Assembly (NCBI GenBank): GCA_016199305.1
Contig: JACQGZ010000321.1
Location: 1 to 5,115 of the forward strand
From: Armatimonadota bacterium
Lineage (GTDB): Bacteria > Sysuimicrobiota > Sysuimicrobiia > Sysuimicrobiales > Humicultoraceae
DNA: 5,115 bases
Direction of reading: 5' to 3'
A program made the position numbers and the translations under genes. This document shows positions 4,556 through 5,115 of this stretch, one piece after another. The notes under the pieces were generated by a model. The model was given only the letters and a program-made list of their open reading frames with translations, searched no databases and was not told the origin of the DNA. Each line of letters starts with the position of its first letter. Within the stretch, counting starts at the first letter, position 1.

Positions 4556-5115
4556 ATGAAGCAAGGCACCGATGCGCTGGGAATCAAGGCACGACCAGAC
4601 CTTGGATTCGAAGCGAAACTCTGGGAAGCCGCCGACGCGCTTCGCAACAATATGGACGCGGCCGAGTACAAGCACGTCGTCCTCGGCCTGATCTTCCTCA
4701 AGTACATCTCCGACGCCTTCGAGGCGAAGCACGCGGAGCTGGATGCCCAGCGCGCGGAGGGCGCCGACCCGGAAGACCCCGACGAGTACCGCGCCGCCAG
4801 CATCTTCTGGGTGCCGAAGGAGGCGCGCTGGTCGTATCTCAAAGCCAGCGCCCCGCAGCCGACCATCGGCGCCCTGGTCGACGACGCGATGAGCGCGATC
4901 GAGCGGGACAACCCTTCCCTCAAGAACGTGCTACCCAGGGATTTCGGTCGTCTTGGCCTCGACAAGCAGCGACTCGGCCAGCTCGTCAATCTCGTGAGCG
5001 ACATCGGCCTGGGCAGCCCGGCCGACCGCGCCAAAGACATCCTCGGCCGGGTGTACGAGTACTTCCTGGCGCAGTTTGCGAGCGCCGAGGGCAAGAAGGG
5101 CGGCCAGTTCTACAC
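4556..5115 (+). CDS. hsdM: Type I restriction-modification DNA methyltransferase subunit HsdM, N-terminal part (cut by window edge)
   Basis: HsdM is the adenine-N6 methyltransferase subunit of type I restriction systems; with HsdS it methylates the target, and with HsdR the complex cleaves unmodified DNA. The visible 186 codons contain the typical N-terminal helical domain: [20 protein letters not shown] (16-35) and [19 protein letters not shown] (38-56), followed by FWVPKEARW (84-92), then [15 protein letters not shown] (161-175). The end, GGQFY (182-186), is the start of the N6-methylase domain, normally GQFYTP. The AdoMet-binding and NPPF catalytic motifs lie beyond the edge, so activity cannot be judged. 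The frame is open upstream of 4556, but this ATG has AGGA (4543-4546) 9 bases before it and a promoter at the right distance, and family similarity begins shortly after. hsdS and hsdR would be expected to the right. No stop or frameshift is seen here. Confidence 0.95.
   Translation, partial: MKQGTDALGIKARPDLGFEAKLWEAADALRNNMDAAEYKHVVLGLIFLKYISDAFEAKHAELDAQRAEGADPEDPDEYRAASIFWVPKEARWSYLKASAPQPTIGALVDDAMSAIERDNPSLKNVLPRDFGRLGLDKQRLGQLVNLVSDIGLGSPADRAKDILGRVYEYFLAQFASAEGKKGGQFY

Noticed and set aside
4465..5094. 209-codon minus-strand open frame
   Set aside because: Entirely antisense to the clear HsdM coding sequence; its Ser/Arg-rich content is a shadow effect.

Overview
The window is GC-rich DNA, about two thirds G+C by hand counts of sample stretches, from a free-living bacterium. 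The two hypothetical proteins at 3728-4279 and 3121-3630, and a heptamer repeat near the left edge, remind me of Planctomycetota or Chloroflexota genomes. That is an impression from memory, so the phylum stays open. Gene content points to an accessory, defence-associated region undergoing turnover.

Region by region: (1) 1-138 is repeat-rich and non-coding. (2) 139-1050 holds the wreck of a type III restriction-modification methyltransferase gene (mod). Three recognisable blocks lie in two reading frames, and both catalytic motifs of the enzyme are gone. (3) 1051-1261 is a hairpin-rich spacer. (4) 1262-2734, minus strand, is an intact FMN-dependent nitronate monooxygenase-like gene with a GTG start, a good ribosome binding site and an extended -10 promoter. 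(5) 2735-3120 is a divergent intergenic region with that promoter, a 14-bp palindrome and an operator-like array. (6) 3121-3630 is a small helical protein whose first ~87 residues look like a genuine antitoxin- or regulator-type protein. Its C-terminal half looks like read-through. (7) 3382-3727 holds no convincing gene. (8) 3728-4279 is a conserved-looking 183-residue hypothetical protein with a possible PsbP/DcrB-like outline, followed through an ATGA overlap by a 41-codon ORF (4276-4401). (9) 4556 to the right edge is the N-terminal 186 codons of a type I restriction-modification methyltransferase (HsdM). It is preceded by a good sigma70-type promoter overlapped by direct and inverted repeats.

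The clearest story is a dead type III system and an apparently intact type I system about 3.5 kb apart, separated by a metabolic gene, an orphan antitoxin-like gene and a coupled pair of hypotheticals. Nothing seen here proves a new defence system. The best candidates for follow-up are the decayed mod gene, the possible operator on hsdM, the antitoxin-like gene with its operator-like half-sites, and the coupled hypothetical pair.
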